From positions 2,914,001 through 2,978,000 of the forward strand of contig NZ_CP146022.1 in assembly GCF_036967205.1 (NCBI RefSeq): a DNA stretch of 64,000 nucleotides, given 5' to 3'. Origin of the DNA: Streptomyces sp. Q6 (GTDB lineage: Bacteria; Actinomycetota; Actinomycetes; Streptomycetales; Streptomycetaceae). This document shows positions 45,807 through 57,137 of the stretch, in pieces. The notes beneath the pieces are model-generated. The model ran no database searches and was not told the origin of the DNA. It worked only from the letters and a program-made list of their open reading frames with translations. A program made the translations under genes and the position numbers. The stretch's first letter is position 1, and every line of letters starts with the position of its first letter.

Positions 45807-48800
45807 ATGACCCTCGATCCCCAGCGCGCACCGATATCCGGCGCGAGACGCGCGGCCCGGCTCGCGGCCGCCGCCGGCCTGGTGGCCGCCCTCACCGCGG
45901 CCGGGCCGATACCCATGGCCATGGCCGCGGACTCCGACTCCGCCCCGGCCGCCGACCCGGCCGTCAAGTCCGCCAGCGACAAGCTCGGTTCGCACGACGC
46001 CGAACTGCTGGCCGACGCCAAGGCCGACGGCAAGAAGAACGTGACCCTCATGGTCGCGACCGCCCCCGGCAGGACGGAGGAGGTCGCCAAGCAGCTCGAC
46101 TCCGTCAAGGGCGGCTCCGTCGGCCGGACCTACGACAAGCTCGGCTACGTACGGGCCACCGTGCCGACCGGCCGGGCCGACGCCGCCATCAAGTCCGCCG
46201 AGAAGCTCGCCTCCGTGCACGGCATCGACCTGCGCCAGGAGATCGAGCTCGACGACCCGACCCCGACCGCCGACAGGGCGAAGGGCGCGTCGGGCGCGGA
46301 CACCGGCTCGTACAGCGGGCCCGGCGCGAGCACCCCCGCCAAGAACCCGTACAACCCGTCCTTCGAGACGGGCGCCGTCGACTTCGTCAAGGACAACCCG
46401 AAGGCCGACGGCCGCGGCGTCACCATCGGCATCCTCGACTCCGGTGTGGACCTCGGGCACCCCGCCCTCCAGAAGACCACCACCGGCGAGCGCAAGATCG
46501 TCGACTGGGTCACCGCGACCGACCCGATCGTCGACGGCGACGCCACCTGGCGCCCGATGGTCACGCAGGTCACCGGCCCGACGTTCACGTACAGCGGCCG
46601 CACCTGGAAGGCCGGTTCGGGCTCGTACGGCGTCAGCGTCTTCTCCGAGGCCGCCACCACGGGCGGCGACGCCAAGGGCGACCTGAACCGCGACGGCGAC
46701 ACCACGGACAAGTGGGGCGTGCTCTACGACGCCGCCGCCGGGACGGTCACCGTCGACCTGAACGACAACGGTGACTTCACCGACGACACCCCGATGAAGC
46801 CGTACAAGGACGGCTACCAGATCGGGTACTTCGGCAAGGACGACCCGGCCACCGACGTCGTCGAGCGCGTGCCGTTCGTCGTCGAGGTGCGCAAGGACGT
46901 ACCGATGGATCCGTACGGCGGCGACTGGGTCGGCAAGAAGGTCGACTTCGTCAACATCGGCGTGATCGAGTCCGAGCACGGCACGCACGTCGCGGGCATC
47001 ACCGCGGCCAACTCGCTGTTCGGCAACAAGAACATGAACGGTGCCGCCCCCGGCGCCAAGCTCGTCTCGTCCCGGGCCTGCACCTGGTCCGGCGGCTGCA
47101 CGAACGTCGCGCTCACCGAGGGCATGATCGACCTCGTCACCAAGCGCGGCGTCGACATCGTCAACATGTCGATCGGCGGCCTGCCGGCCCTCAACGACGG
47201 CAACAACGCCCGCTCCGAGCTGTACACGCGGCTCATCGACACGTACGGCGTCCAGCTGGTCATCTCGGCGGGCAACTCCGGCCCCGGTGCCAACACCATC
47301 GGTGACCCCGGCCTCGCCGACAAGGTCCTCTCCGTCGGCGCCTCGATCTCGAAGGCCACGTGGGCCTCCAACTACGGCTCCCAGGTCGAGAAGTCGTACG
47401 CGATGATGCCGTTCTCCTCGCGCGGTCCGCGTGAGGACGGCGGCTTCGCGCCGGTCATCACCGCGCCGGGCGCGGCGATCAACACCACCCAGACCTGGCT
47501 GCCCGGTTCGCCGGTCGCCGAGGCCGGGTACTCCCTGCCCGCCGGCTACTCGATGCTCCAGGGCACGTCGATGGCGTCGCCGCAGGCCGCCGGCGCCTCC
47601 GCGCTGCTGCTGTCCGCCGCCAAGCGCGCGCACATCGACCTGACCCCGGCGAAGCTGCGCACCGCGCTCACCTCGACCGCGCACCACATCCCGGGCGAGC
47701 AGGCGTACGCGGAGGGCTCCGGCCTCATCGACATCGTCGACGCCTGGGACTCCATCGAGGACGGGGCGAGCGCGCACACGTACACCGTGAAGGCGCCCGT
47801 CGACACCGCGATCGACTACGCGCTCAAGACGCCGGGCTTCGGCACCGGCATCTACGACCGCGAGGGTGGCCTGAAGGCCGGGCAGAAGAAGACGTACGAC
47901 GTGACGATCACGCGCACGTCCGGTTCGCCGAAGCCGGTCCTGCACAACCTGTCGCTGAAGAACAACTCCGGTGACACGTTCGTGATCGCCGGGCCCACCA
48001 AGGTCTGGCTGCCGCTGAACAAGGCCGTCACCGTGAAGGTGCAGGCCCGTCCCGAGTCGGCCGGTCTGCGCAGCGCGATCCTGAACGTCGACGACCCGAA
48101 GACCGAGGGCGTCGACCAGCAGGTCATGGCGACCGTCGTCGTCTCGACGCCGCTGGCCAAGCCGTCGTACACGTTCACCGCCAAGAGCTCCGTGCAGCGC
48201 AACAGCACGAAGTCGTACTTCCTGACGGTGCCTGAGGGAGCCACGTCGCTCCAGGTGCGGATGAGCGGTCTCGCCGACAAGAGCCAGACCCGCTTCATCT
48301 CCATCCACCCGTACGGGGTGCCGGTCGACGACACGTCGACGCCGAGCTGCTACCCGAACTACAACCCGGCCAACACCTGCCGCCCGGACCTGCGTTCGTA
48401 CGCGGACCCGCAGGCCGGTGTCTGGGAGATCGAGGTCGAGTCGCGCCGTACGTCGCCGCTGCTCGACAACCCGTACACGCTGGACGTCGCCGTGCTCGGC
48501 GCGGCGTTCGACCCGGCCGTGCAGACGCTGCCCGAGGCGAAGGTCGGTACCCCGGCCGCCGTCTCGTGGAAGGTCACGAACAACTTCGCGGCCATCACCG
48601 GCGGCAAGCTCCAGGGCGGTGCGCTCGGTTCGTCGAAGACGGCCAGGCCGACCATCGCCGACGGCGCCGCGCAGACGACCACGGTCGACGTGCCCGCGGG
48701 CACGGAGAAGCTCGACGTCTCCATCGGCAACGTCTCCGACCAGGCCGCCGACCTGGACCTCACGGTCTACGACGCGGCCGGCAAGGTCGTCGCCCAGTCC

Positions 48801-49130
48801 GCCGACGGTGACTCCGAGGAGTCGGTGAGCATCGCGAAGCCGGCCGCCGGCACGTACACGGTGGAGGTCGCCGGTTACTCGGTGCCGTCCGGTTCGACCG
48901 CGTACGACTACGTCGACGTCTTCTTCTCGCCGTCGCTCGGCACGGTGAAGGTCGACGAGACGAAGGCGGTCTCGCTGGCCAACGGGGCGTCCACGGATGT
49001 CTCGGCCGAGGTCACGGCCGCGGCCGCGGCGCCGGCGGGCCGGGAGTTCTTCGGCCAGGTCCAGCTGCTGAACGAGCGCGGTGTCGCCGCGGGCGTCGGC
49101 AGCGTGAAGATCGAGAAGGTCACCTCGTAA
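45807..49130 (+). CDS. Secreted S8 subtilisin-like protease, large
   Basis: 1107 residues. Of two in-frame ATGs (45801, 45807) the second has CAGGG at 6-base spacing. A secretion signal (basic RRAARLAAAAGLVAALTAAG, cleavage near residue 40), a propeptide, then the triad: Asp211 in IGILDSGVDLGHP, His391 in EHGTHVAGI, Ser588 in GTSMASPQAAG. The Asp-His spacing of 180 residues is far above the usual ~40; the insert holds two Asp-rich EF-hand-like loops (DLNRDGDTTDK, DLNDNGDFTDD). After Ser588 come ~500 residues of beta-rich domains. An extracellular protease, possibly calcium-dependent. Confidence 0.92.
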   Translation: MTLDPQRAPISGARRAARLAAAAGLVAALTAAGPIPMAMAADSDSAPAADPAVKSASDKLGSHDAELLADAKADGKKNVTLMVATAPGRTEEVAKQLDSVKGGSVGRTYDKLGYVRATVPTGRADAAIKSAEKLASVHGIDLRQEIELDDPTPTADRAKGASGADTGSYSGPGASTPAKNPYNPSFETGAVDFVKDNPKADGRGVTIGILDSGVDLGHPALQKTTTGERKIVDWVTATDPIVDGDATWRPMVTQVTGPTFTYSGRTWKAGSGSYGVSVFSEAATTGGDAKGDLNRDGDTTDKWGVLYDAAAGTVTVDLNDNGDFTDDTPMKPYKDGYQIGYFGKDDPATDVVERVPFVVEVRKDVPMDPYGGDWVGKKVDFVNIGVIESEHGTHVAGITAANSLFGNKNMNGAAPGAKLVSSRACTWSGGCTNVALTEGMIDLVTKRGVDIVNMSIGGLPALNDGNNARSELYTRLIDTYGVQLVISAGNSGPGANTIGDPGLADKVLSVGASISKATWASNYGSQVEKSYAMMPFSSRGPREDGGFAPVITAPGAAINTTQTWLPGSPVAEAGYSLPAGYSMLQGTSMASPQAAGASALLLSAAKRAHIDLTPAKLRTALTSTAHHIPGEQAYAEGSGLIDIVDAWDSIEDGASAHTYTVKAPVDTAIDYALKTPGFGTGIYDREGGLKAGQKKTYDVTITRTSGSPKPVLHNLSLKNNSGDTFVIAGPTKVWLPLNKAVTVKVQARPESAGLRSAILNVDDPKTEGVDQQVMATVVVSTPLAKPSYTFTAKSSVQRNSTKSYFLTVPEGATSLQVRMSGLADKSQTRFISIHPYGVPVDDTSTPSCYPNYNPANTCRPDLRSYADPQAGVWEIEVESRRTSPLLDNPYTLDVAVLGAAFDPAVQTLPEAKVGTPAAVSWKVTNNFAAITGGKLQGGALGSSKTARPTIADGAAQTTTVDVPAGTEKLDVSIGNVSDQAADLDLTVYDAAGKVVAQSADGDSEESVSIAKPAAGTYTVEVAGYSVPSGSTAYDYVDVFFSPSLGTVKVDETKAVSLANGASTDVSAEVTAAAAAPAGREFFGQVQLLNERGVAAGVGSVKIEKVTS

Positions 49131-49150
49131 CGCGTGACCCGAAGTGAACG

Positions 49151-49183
49151 GGAGGGGCGGGCGCCGGTGGCGTCCGCCCCTCC
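49151..49183. terminator. Terminator between subtilase and membrane protein genes
   Basis: GGAGGGGCGG pairs with CCGCCCCTCC across a 13-base loop; both genes converge here. Confidence 0.85.
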
Positions 49184-49189
49184 TGCCGT

Positions 49190-49900
49190 TCAGCCGTGCG
49201 GCCCCGAGCAGGCCAGCCCCTCGGCGCCCGGAAGCCCCCTCAGGATGTCCTCGCGGACGTCGTCGACGCCCCGGCCCGTCTCCCAGTCCTGCCGGTCCCC
49301 GGGACGCACCGGCGTGCGGATCAGGGTGTACGTGCCGGGCTTCAGGTCCTCCCCGGCCGGGCCGTCGAGGGTGACCGCGAGCGTGGGGTGCTCGCGGACC
49401 GAGCGCTCGGGGCGGTAGTAGCGCTTGACCTTCAGCACGACCCGTACGTCACCGTCCGCGCGCGGCGTGACGCCGACGACCCTGCCCTCCACCAGCACCC
49501 GCGAGCAGGCGATGTACATCTCGGGCGAGGAGCGGGACTTGCCGTTGTCCTCGGCCGCCGCCTTGTCGGACCCCTTGGAGTCGGCGCTCATGCCTCCGCC
49601 GGGCGCCTGAGCACCGAGCCAGAACAGTCCGCCGAAGAACGACACGACGCAGGCCGCGGCCAGCGCGCCGAGGGCGAGCCGGAACGGACGGCGCCGGTGG
49701 ACCGGTACGGGTGCGGGGGCACGGGCGGGCGCCGGTGCCGGTGCCGGGCGGGACGCCAGCGCGTCGCCGAGGCCGCGCACCTGCTCCCGCAGCAGGGCCA
49801 CGTCCTCCGCCACGGCCGCCGCGTCCTGATCGTCGTCCGGCAGCGGCTCCCCGGTCACGGCGAGCATCAGGAGCCGGTCCTCGCGGGCATCGCGTGACAC
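49190..49900 (-). CDS. Single-pass membrane protein, putative anti-sigma partner
   Basis: 236 residues from GTG 49900, which overlaps the sigma gene stop region; AGGAGG lies 9 bases before. N-terminal cytoplasmic part (residues 1-95) with a heptad-like segment DVALLREQVRGLGDAL and a Pro/Ala-rich linker, TM LALGALAAACVVSFFGGLFWLG (about 100-121), extracytoplasmic C-domain with two Cys (IACSRV, LACSGPHG). Coupled to the sigma factor gene, as anti-sigma factors usually are, but no zinc-binding HxxxCxxC motif is visible, so it would be a non-zinc type. Function inferred from context. Confidence 0.7.
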   Translation of the reverse strand: MSRDAREDRLLMLAVTGEPLPDDDQDAAAVAEDVALLREQVRGLGDALASRPAPAPAPARAPAPVPVHRRRPFRLALGALAAACVVSFFGGLFWLGAQAPGGGMSADSKGSDKAAAEDNGKSRSSPEMYIACSRVLVEGRVVGVTPRADGDVRVVLKVKRYYRPERSVREHPTLAVTLDGPAGEDLKPGTYTLIRTPVRPGDRQDWETGRGVDDVREDILRGLPGAEGLACSGPHG

Positions 49901-49901
49901 G

Positions 49902-51646
<1,745 letters not shown>

Positions 51647-51662
51647 CCGCCGGAGCAGCGCC

Positions 51663-52184
51663 TCAGGGAGCCGTCGGCCGCCGCACCTCGAAGTGCAGGC
51701 AGCCGTACTCCAGCGCCCTGACGTGTACGAGCACCACGGCCGGGTCGGCGAACGCCTCATCGAAGGCGGCGTCGAACCCGGCCGTCGCGCTGTCCGGGAT
51801 CTCCAGGAGCGCGCCCCCGGCGATGTGCCCGCGCGCGTCGTAGCGCCGCACGGTGCGCCGGGCGCCGGGCCGGTCGAAGGGGTAGCGGTCCTCGTCAGGG
51901 ACGTGTCCCGGGCAGTCGTCGGGCGTGGCGTGGACGAAGACCGGCCCCTGCTCGTCGTACGCCCCGGGGTGCGCGCCCGTCTCCGCCGCCCAGCGGCGCA
52001 GCGGCGCGTACGAGACGAGGGCGATCCGCTCGCCCTCCTCGACGGGCTTGAGGCAGCAGCGCAGCGGGGAGCCCGCGTCGGCGTCGGTCGCGGTGTACGG
52101 GACGCAGGCGCGGCCCGCGTCGTCGGTGGTGCGCAGCTCCTTGAGGGCCACGGCGTCGATGGGGCGTGCGGTGTATCTGGTCAT
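51663..52184 (-). CDS. DUF1203 family protein
   Basis: 173 residues from ATG 52184. The family pattern is present: N-terminal DDAGRACVPYTATDADAGSPLRCCLKPVEEGERI, a GPVFVHATPDDCPGHVP segment, and C-terminal VHVRALEYGCLHFEVRRP. The function is unknown; several conserved Cys/His suggest metal binding. Convergent with asd, 16 bp apart. Confidence 0.8.
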   Translation of the reverse strand: MTRYTARPIDAVALKELRTTDDAGRACVPYTATDADAGSPLRCCLKPVEEGERIALVSYAPLRRWAAETGAHPGAYDEQGPVFVHATPDDCPGHVPDEDRYPFDRPGARRTVRRYDARGHIAGGALLEIPDSATAGFDAAFDEAFADPAVVLVHVRALEYGCLHFEVRRPTAP

Positions 52185-52306
52185 GCGTCCAGGCTGGTCC
52201 CGGGCGCCCGCGTTCACCGGCGGAAAACGGACATCGCGTTCACTCATCGCGCGTGGAAGGATGACCGAAAACGTCATGAACGTAGACCGCACTAGGAGAT
52301 GACCGC

Positions 52307-54877
52307 GTGCCTGGCACCAATCTGACCCGTGAAGAGGCGCAGCAGCGTGCGAAGCTGCTCACCGTTGACTCTTACGAGATCGATCTCGACCTCTCCGGCG
52401 CGCAGGAGGGCGGCACGTTCCGCTCCGCGACCACCGTGCGCTTCGACAGCGCCGAGGCGGGCGCGGAGACCTTCATCGACCTCATCGCGGACGGCGTGCA
52501 CGAGGTGGTCCTCAACGGCCGCTCCCTCGATGTCGCCGCCGTCTTCCGTGACTCGCGGATCGCGCTGACGCACCTGGAGGCGGGCCCGAACGAACTGCGG
52601 GTCGTGGCCGACTGCGCGTACACGAACACCGGTGAGGGCCTGCACCGCTTCGTCGACCCGGTCGACCAACAGGCCTATCTGTACACGCAGTTCGAGGTGC
52701 CGGACGCCCGCCGCGTGTTCGCCTCCTTCGAGCAGCCGGACCTGAAGGCCACCTTCCAGTTCACCGTGAAGGCGCCGACCGGCTGGACCGTGATCTCCAA
52801 CTCCCGCACGCCGGAGCCCAAGGACGACCTCTGGGTCTTCGAGCCGACGCAGCGCATGTCGACGTACATCACGGCGCTCATCGTCGGCCCGTACCACAGC
52901 GTCCACTCCTCGTACGAGGGTCCGGACGGCCAGAGCGTGCCGCTCGGCATCTACTGCCGTCCCTCGCTCGCCGAGCACCTCGACTCGGACGCGATCTTCG
53001 AGGTGACGCGGCAGGGCTTCGACTGGTTCCAGGAGAAGTTCGACTACCAGTACCCCTTCCCCAAGTACGACCAGCTGTTCGTGCCGGAGTTCAACGCGGG
53101 CGCGATGGAGAACGCGGGCGCGGTCACCATCCGCGACCAGTACGTGTTCCGCTCGAAGGTCACGGACGCCGCGTACGAGGTGCGGGCGGCGACGATCCTG
53201 CACGAGCTGGCGCACATGTGGTTCGGCGACCTCGTCACCATGGAGTGGTGGAACGACCTGTGGCTGAACGAGTCGTTCGCCACCTTCGCCGAGGCCGCCT
53301 GCCAGGCGTACGCGCCGGACTCGAAGTGGCCGCACTCGTGGACGACGTTCGCCAACTCCATGAAGACGTGGGCGTACCGGCAGGACCAGCTGCCGTCGAC
53401 GCACCCGATCATGGCGGAGATCAACGACCTCGACGACGTCCTCGTCAACTTCGACGGCATCACGTACGCGAAGGGCGCCTCGGTCCTCAAGCAGCTCGTC
53501 GCCTACGTCGGCATGGACGAGTTCTTCCAGGGCGTGCAGGCGTACTTCAAGCGGCACGCGTTCGGGAACACGCGCCTGTCGGACCTGCTCGGCGCGCTGG
53601 AGGAGACCAGCGGCCGCGACCTGAAGGCCTGGTCGAAGGCGTGGCTGGAGACGGCGGGCATCAACGTCCTGCGTCCCGAGATCGAGACGGACGAGCACGG
53701 CGTCATCACGTCGTTCGCGATCCGCCAGGAGGCCCCGGCGCTGCCCGAGGGCGCGAAGGGCACGTCGACGCTGCGCCCGCACCGGATCGCGATCGGCTTC
53801 TACGACCTCGACGACGACAGCGGCAAGCTGCTGCGCGGCGAGCGCGTCGAACTCGACGTCACCGCCACGGAGTCGACGCAGGTCCCCGACCTCGTCGGCA
53901 AGCACCGTCCGGACGTGATCCTGCTCAACGACGACGACCTGTCGTACGCGAAGGTCCGCCTCGACGAGCAGTCGCTGGCCTTCGTCACCGAGCACCTCGG
54001 CGACTTCGAGTCGTCGCTGCCGCGCGCGCTGTGCTGGGCGTCGGCCTGGGACATGACGCGGGACGCCGAGCTGTCGGCCGGCGCGTACCTGGACCTGGTC
54101 CTGTCGGGCATCGCCAAGGAGTCCGACATCGGCGTGGTCCAGTCGCTGCACCGTCAGGTCAAGCTGGCCATCGACCTGTACGCGGCGCCGGCCCACCGGG
54201 ACGCGCTCCTGTCCCGCTGGACGGAGGCCACCCTCACGCACCTGCGGACCGCGGAGGCGGGCGGCGACCACCAGTTGGCGTGGGCCCGCGCCTTCGCGGC
54301 GACGGCCCGCACCCCGCAGCAACTCGACCTGCTCGTCGCCCTGTTGGAGGGCCGCGAGACCATCGAGGGCCTGGCCGTCGACACGGAGCTGCGCTGGGCG
54401 TTCGTGGAGCGCCTCGCCGCGACCGGGCGCTACGACGAGTCGGAGATCGGCGCCGAGTACGACCGCGACAAGACCGCCGCCGGTGAGCGCCACGCGGCGA
54501 CCGCGCGGGCCGCGCGTCCGACGCCGGAGGCCAAGGCGGAGGCGTGGGCGTCGGTCGTCGACTCCGACCAGCTGCCGAACGCGGTGCAGGAGGCGGTGAT
54601 CGGCGGCTTCGTCCAGACCGACCAGCGCGAGCTGCTCGCGCCGTACACCGGGAAGTACTTCGCGGCGCTCAAGGACGTGTGGGACTCCCGCTCGCACGAG
54701 ATGGCGCAGCAGATCGTGGTGGGCCTGTACCCGTCGATCCAGGTCTCGCAGGACACGCTCGCGCTGACGGACGAGTGGCTGGCCTCGGCGGCCCCGACCG
54801 CGGCCCTGCGCCGTCTCGTCTCGGAGTCCCGCTCGGGAGTCGACCGCGCGCTCAAGGCGCAGGCCGCGGACGCGTAA
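52307..54877 (+). CDS. pepN: Aminopeptidase N, M1 family (copy 2)
   Basis: 856 residues from GTG 52307 with AGGAG nine bases upstream. GAMEN loop as NAGAMENAGAVTIRDQ, zinc site HELAHMWFGDL (His299, Glu300, His303), Glu ligand in WLNESFAT. Closely similar in layout to copy 1 (HRFVDPVDQQAYLYTQFE versus the corresponding region there), but less so than recent duplicates would be. Cytosolic peptide degradation. Both copies have all catalytic residues. Confidence 0.94.
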   Translation: MPGTNLTREEAQQRAKLLTVDSYEIDLDLSGAQEGGTFRSATTVRFDSAEAGAETFIDLIADGVHEVVLNGRSLDVAAVFRDSRIALTHLEAGPNELRVVADCAYTNTGEGLHRFVDPVDQQAYLYTQFEVPDARRVFASFEQPDLKATFQFTVKAPTGWTVISNSRTPEPKDDLWVFEPTQRMSTYITALIVGPYHSVHSSYEGPDGQSVPLGIYCRPSLAEHLDSDAIFEVTRQGFDWFQEKFDYQYPFPKYDQLFVPEFNAGAMENAGAVTIRDQYVFRSKVTDAAYEVRAATILHELAHMWFGDLVTMEWWNDLWLNESFATFAEAACQAYAPDSKWPHSWTTFANSMKTWAYRQDQLPSTHPIMAEINDLDDVLVNFDGITYAKGASVLKQLVAYVGMDEFFQGVQAYFKRHAFGNTRLSDLLGALEETSGRDLKAWSKAWLETAGINVLRPEIETDEHGVITSFAIRQEAPALPEGAKGTSTLRPHRIAIGFYDLDDDSGKLLRGERVELDVTATESTQVPDLVGKHRPDVILLNDDDLSYAKVRLDEQSLAFVTEHLGDFESSLPRALCWASAWDMTRDAELSAGAYLDLVLSGIAKESDIGVVQSLHRQVKLAIDLYAAPAHRDALLSRWTEATLTHLRTAEAGGDHQLAWARAFAATARTPQQLDLLVALLEGRETIEGLAVDTELRWAFVERLAATGRYDESEIGAEYDRDKTAAGERHAATARAARPTPEAKAEAWASVVDSDQLPNAVQEAVIGGFVQTDQRELLAPYTGKYFAALKDVWDSRSHEMAQQIVVGLYPSIQVSQDTLALTDEWLASAAPTAALRRLVSESRSGVDRALKAQAADA

Positions 54878-54975
54878 CCGGATCCCGGTGGCCTTCTGCC
54901 GGGTCGCGGTCCCTTGCGGGCTGCGGCCCGGTGGGGGCTGGTCACGACGCAACCCGCAGCCCGCGACGAACCGCA

Positions 54976-56103
54976 TCACCCCCGACGGAAGCGCTCCTCC
55001 AGCGCCGAGCGACCCGCCTCCGTCAACGCCCCGTGCACCCGCATCCGCGCCACGCCCCCGTCAGGGAACGCGTCCAGCCGCACATGCGTGGCGACCGCCT
55101 CCGCGGCCAGCGGGAAGCGGTGCAGCGTATCCGGCTGCAACCGGGTCCGCGGGATGATCTCGAACCACTCCCCCGTCTCCCCGTCGCGCCCGCTCAGCGC
55201 GATCCACCCCGCCGCGTTCCCCTTCAGACAGGCCGTGTCGATCTCGACGGCCCGGATCGTCCCCTGCGCCGCGAGGCGGAAGCGCACCCAGTCGTTCGTG
55301 CCGTGCACGCGGCGCCGCCGGTTCTCCCAGCCGTCGTCCATCTTCCGTGACGTGCCCGGCAGGATGATCTGCGTCGGCGACGAGTAGAACCTGTCCGACG
55401 CGTCCTCGTACACACCCCCGTGGAGTACGGAGACCAGGTCGAACGTGCCGAGCAGGTCGAGCCACTCCGGGTCCGGGACGACCTCGCCGTGCACCCGCAG
55501 CCGCGCGATCCCGCCGTCGGGGTGCTGGCAGACCCGGACGTGCGTGAAGCGGCGTTCGGAGGTGACGGCGAAGGCGTTGGCGGCGTGGCCGCGCACCTGG
55601 CTCGGCGCGACGATCTCCTCCCACTTCACGTCGTCGCCGAGCAGCTCGTCCGGGCCGGGCGCGCCCGGTACCGAGGCGGCCTGGAGGCTGACGCGCTGCG
55701 GGTAGTTGCCGCGGAAGTGGGCGGTGTCGACGATCACGCCGCGGATGACACCGGCCGCGCCGAGCCGCACGATCGCCCAGTCGTGCTCGCCCGGCGCGGG
55801 GAACGGCTCGTCCTGGGTGCCGCGGCGGCGCCGGGTCTCCCAGCCGTCCATGACCTTGCCCTTGTGCCCGAAGTGCTCCGGGTCGAAGACGGCCCGCTCG
55901 CGGACGAGGAGGTTCTCGCGCATCGCGAAGAACTCGTCGTTGGCGGCGATGACCCCGGCGCCGAGCCGCCGGTCGGCGAGGTCGACGAGGTCGGTGAAGG
56001 CGTCGGCGTCACCGAAGGTGCGGTAGTCGGCGTACGGGTCACCGCCGCCGTAGGGGGCGGCGTCGTTGGCGTGCGGGTCCTGGTGGTTCGGGGTCGTGGT
56101 CAT
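54976..56103 (-). CDS. alc: Allantoicase
   Basis: 375 residues, two tandem allantoicase domains (about 20-190 and 200-365), each with the pattern GxxxDGWE: KGKVMDGWETRRRR and SRKMDDGWENRRRR, VRLGAAGVIRGVIVDTAHFRGN and FRLAAQGTIRAVEIDTACLKGN, plus DGGIARLRVHG and DGGVARMRVHG at the ends. The enzyme splits allantoate into ureidoglycolate and urea in purine degradation. No other allantoin pathway gene is near; in S. coelicolor these genes form a separate cluster. It lies downstream of a LysR gene on the same strand. Confidence 0.93.
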   Translation of the reverse strand: MTTTPNHQDPHANDAAPYGGGDPYADYRTFGDADAFTDLVDLADRRLGAGVIAANDEFFAMRENLLVRERAVFDPEHFGHKGKVMDGWETRRRRGTQDEPFPAPGEHDWAIVRLGAAGVIRGVIVDTAHFRGNYPQRVSLQAASVPGAPGPDELLGDDVKWEEIVAPSQVRGHAANAFAVTSERRFTHVRVCQHPDGGIARLRVHGEVVPDPEWLDLLGTFDLVSVLHGGVYEDASDRFYSSPTQIILPGTSRKMDDGWENRRRRVHGTNDWVRFRLAAQGTIRAVEIDTACLKGNAAGWIALSGRDGETGEWFEIIPRTRLQPDTLHRFPLAAEAVATHVRLDAFPDGGVARMRVHGALTEAGRSALEERFRRG

Positions 56104-56139
56104 GGCTCCACCATCGGCCCCGGCAATCCCTCAGGTCCA

Positions 56140-56177
56140 TCGAAAGTTTTCGACGTACTTGTTCAGCAGAACTGAAC
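56140..56177. promoter_or_regulatory. Two palindromes upstream of alc
   Basis: TCGAAAGTTTTCGA (perfect, 56140-56153) and GTTCAG-CAGAA-CTGAAC (56161-56177) lie in the 80-bp gap between alc and the LysR gene. One may be an operator for alc; the second overlaps the LysR 3' end region and could terminate it. Confidence 0.45.
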
Positions 56178-56183
56178 GTTCGG

Positions 56184-57104
56184 CTAGGCGGGCGCCGGCG
56201 CCTCCCGCAGCGCGTCGAGCACCCGCCGCACCGCGCCGCCCTCCTCCGCCCCCTTCCGCACGGCCGCCACCACATGCCGTACGGGACGGTCGGCGCCCAG
56301 CGCGCACATCGCGACGCCGTCCCGCCGCGCCGCCGCCATCCGCGGCACCAGCGCGACGCCCATCCCCGCCTCGACCATGGCGAGGATCGCCGTCCACCCG
56401 GCCGCGCTGTGTGCCTGCTCGGGCACGAACCCGGCGGCCTCGCAGGCGGCGGTGGTGATCTCCGACCAGGGCCCCGACCCGCCGAAGATCCACGGTTCTC
56501 CGGCGAGATCGGCGAGCCGCAGCCCCGGCCGCCCGGCGCGCGGATGCCCGGCGGGCAGGGCCACGTCCAGCGGGTCGGCGAGCAGCGGCACCCGCGTGAA
56601 CTTCGGGTCGCGGGCGGTCGGCGCGTGCGCCGCGAGGGAGAGGGCGAGGTCCACGTCACCGGCGGCGAGCAGCTCGTACGCCTCCCCGGCCTCGGCCTCG
56701 CGCACCCGCACGGTGACCCCGGGGTGCGCGGCGCGCAGCGCCCGTACGGCGGGCACCACGAGGGCGGGCACGGCGGTGGAGAACGCGGCGACCCGCACCT
56801 CACCCACCTCGCCGTGCGTGTACGCCGCCAACTCGGCGTCTGCGCGCTCCAGTTGGGCGAAGACGGCTTCCGCGTGGCGCAGCACGAGGTGCGCGGCGTC
56901 GGTGAGCCGCACCCGCCGCCCCTGCGCTTCGAGGAGCGTCACGCCGAGCTGTTTCGCGAGGTTGGTGAGCTGCTGCGAGACGGCGGACGGGGTCATGAGG
57001 AGGGCCTGGGCGGTGGCCGTCACGGTGTCCCGCTCGCGCAGGGTCCGCAGGATGACCAGCTTCTTCACGTCCCACCGGTCGGGCCCCGGCACTCGTTCGC
57101 TCAT
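56184..57104 (-). CDS. LysR-family transcriptional regulator
   Basis: 306 residues from ATG 57104. N-terminal HTH WDVKKLVILRTLRERDTVTATAQALLMTPSAVSQQLTNLAKQLG, then the periplasmic-binding-like effector domain starting GEVGEVRVAAFSTAVPALVV. Activates or represses genes in response to a small ligand. It lies upstream of alc on the same strand (80 bp), and divergent from the GNAT gene with 33 bp between starts, so either may be its target. Confidence 0.9.
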   Translation of the reverse strand: MSERVPGPDRWDVKKLVILRTLRERDTVTATAQALLMTPSAVSQQLTNLAKQLGVTLLEAQGRRVRLTDAAHLVLRHAEAVFAQLERADAELAAYTHGEVGEVRVAAFSTAVPALVVPAVRALRAAHPGVTVRVREAEAGEAYELLAAGDVDLALSLAAHAPTARDPKFTRVPLLADPLDVALPAGHPRAGRPGLRLADLAGEPWIFGGSGPWSEITTAACEAAGFVPEQAHSAAGWTAILAMVEAGMGVALVPRMAAARRDGVAMCALGADRPVRHVVAAVRKGAEEGGAVRRVLDALREAPAPA

Positions 57105-57137
57105 ACGGCACAACGTAACGCGGCCTACGCTGGGCCC

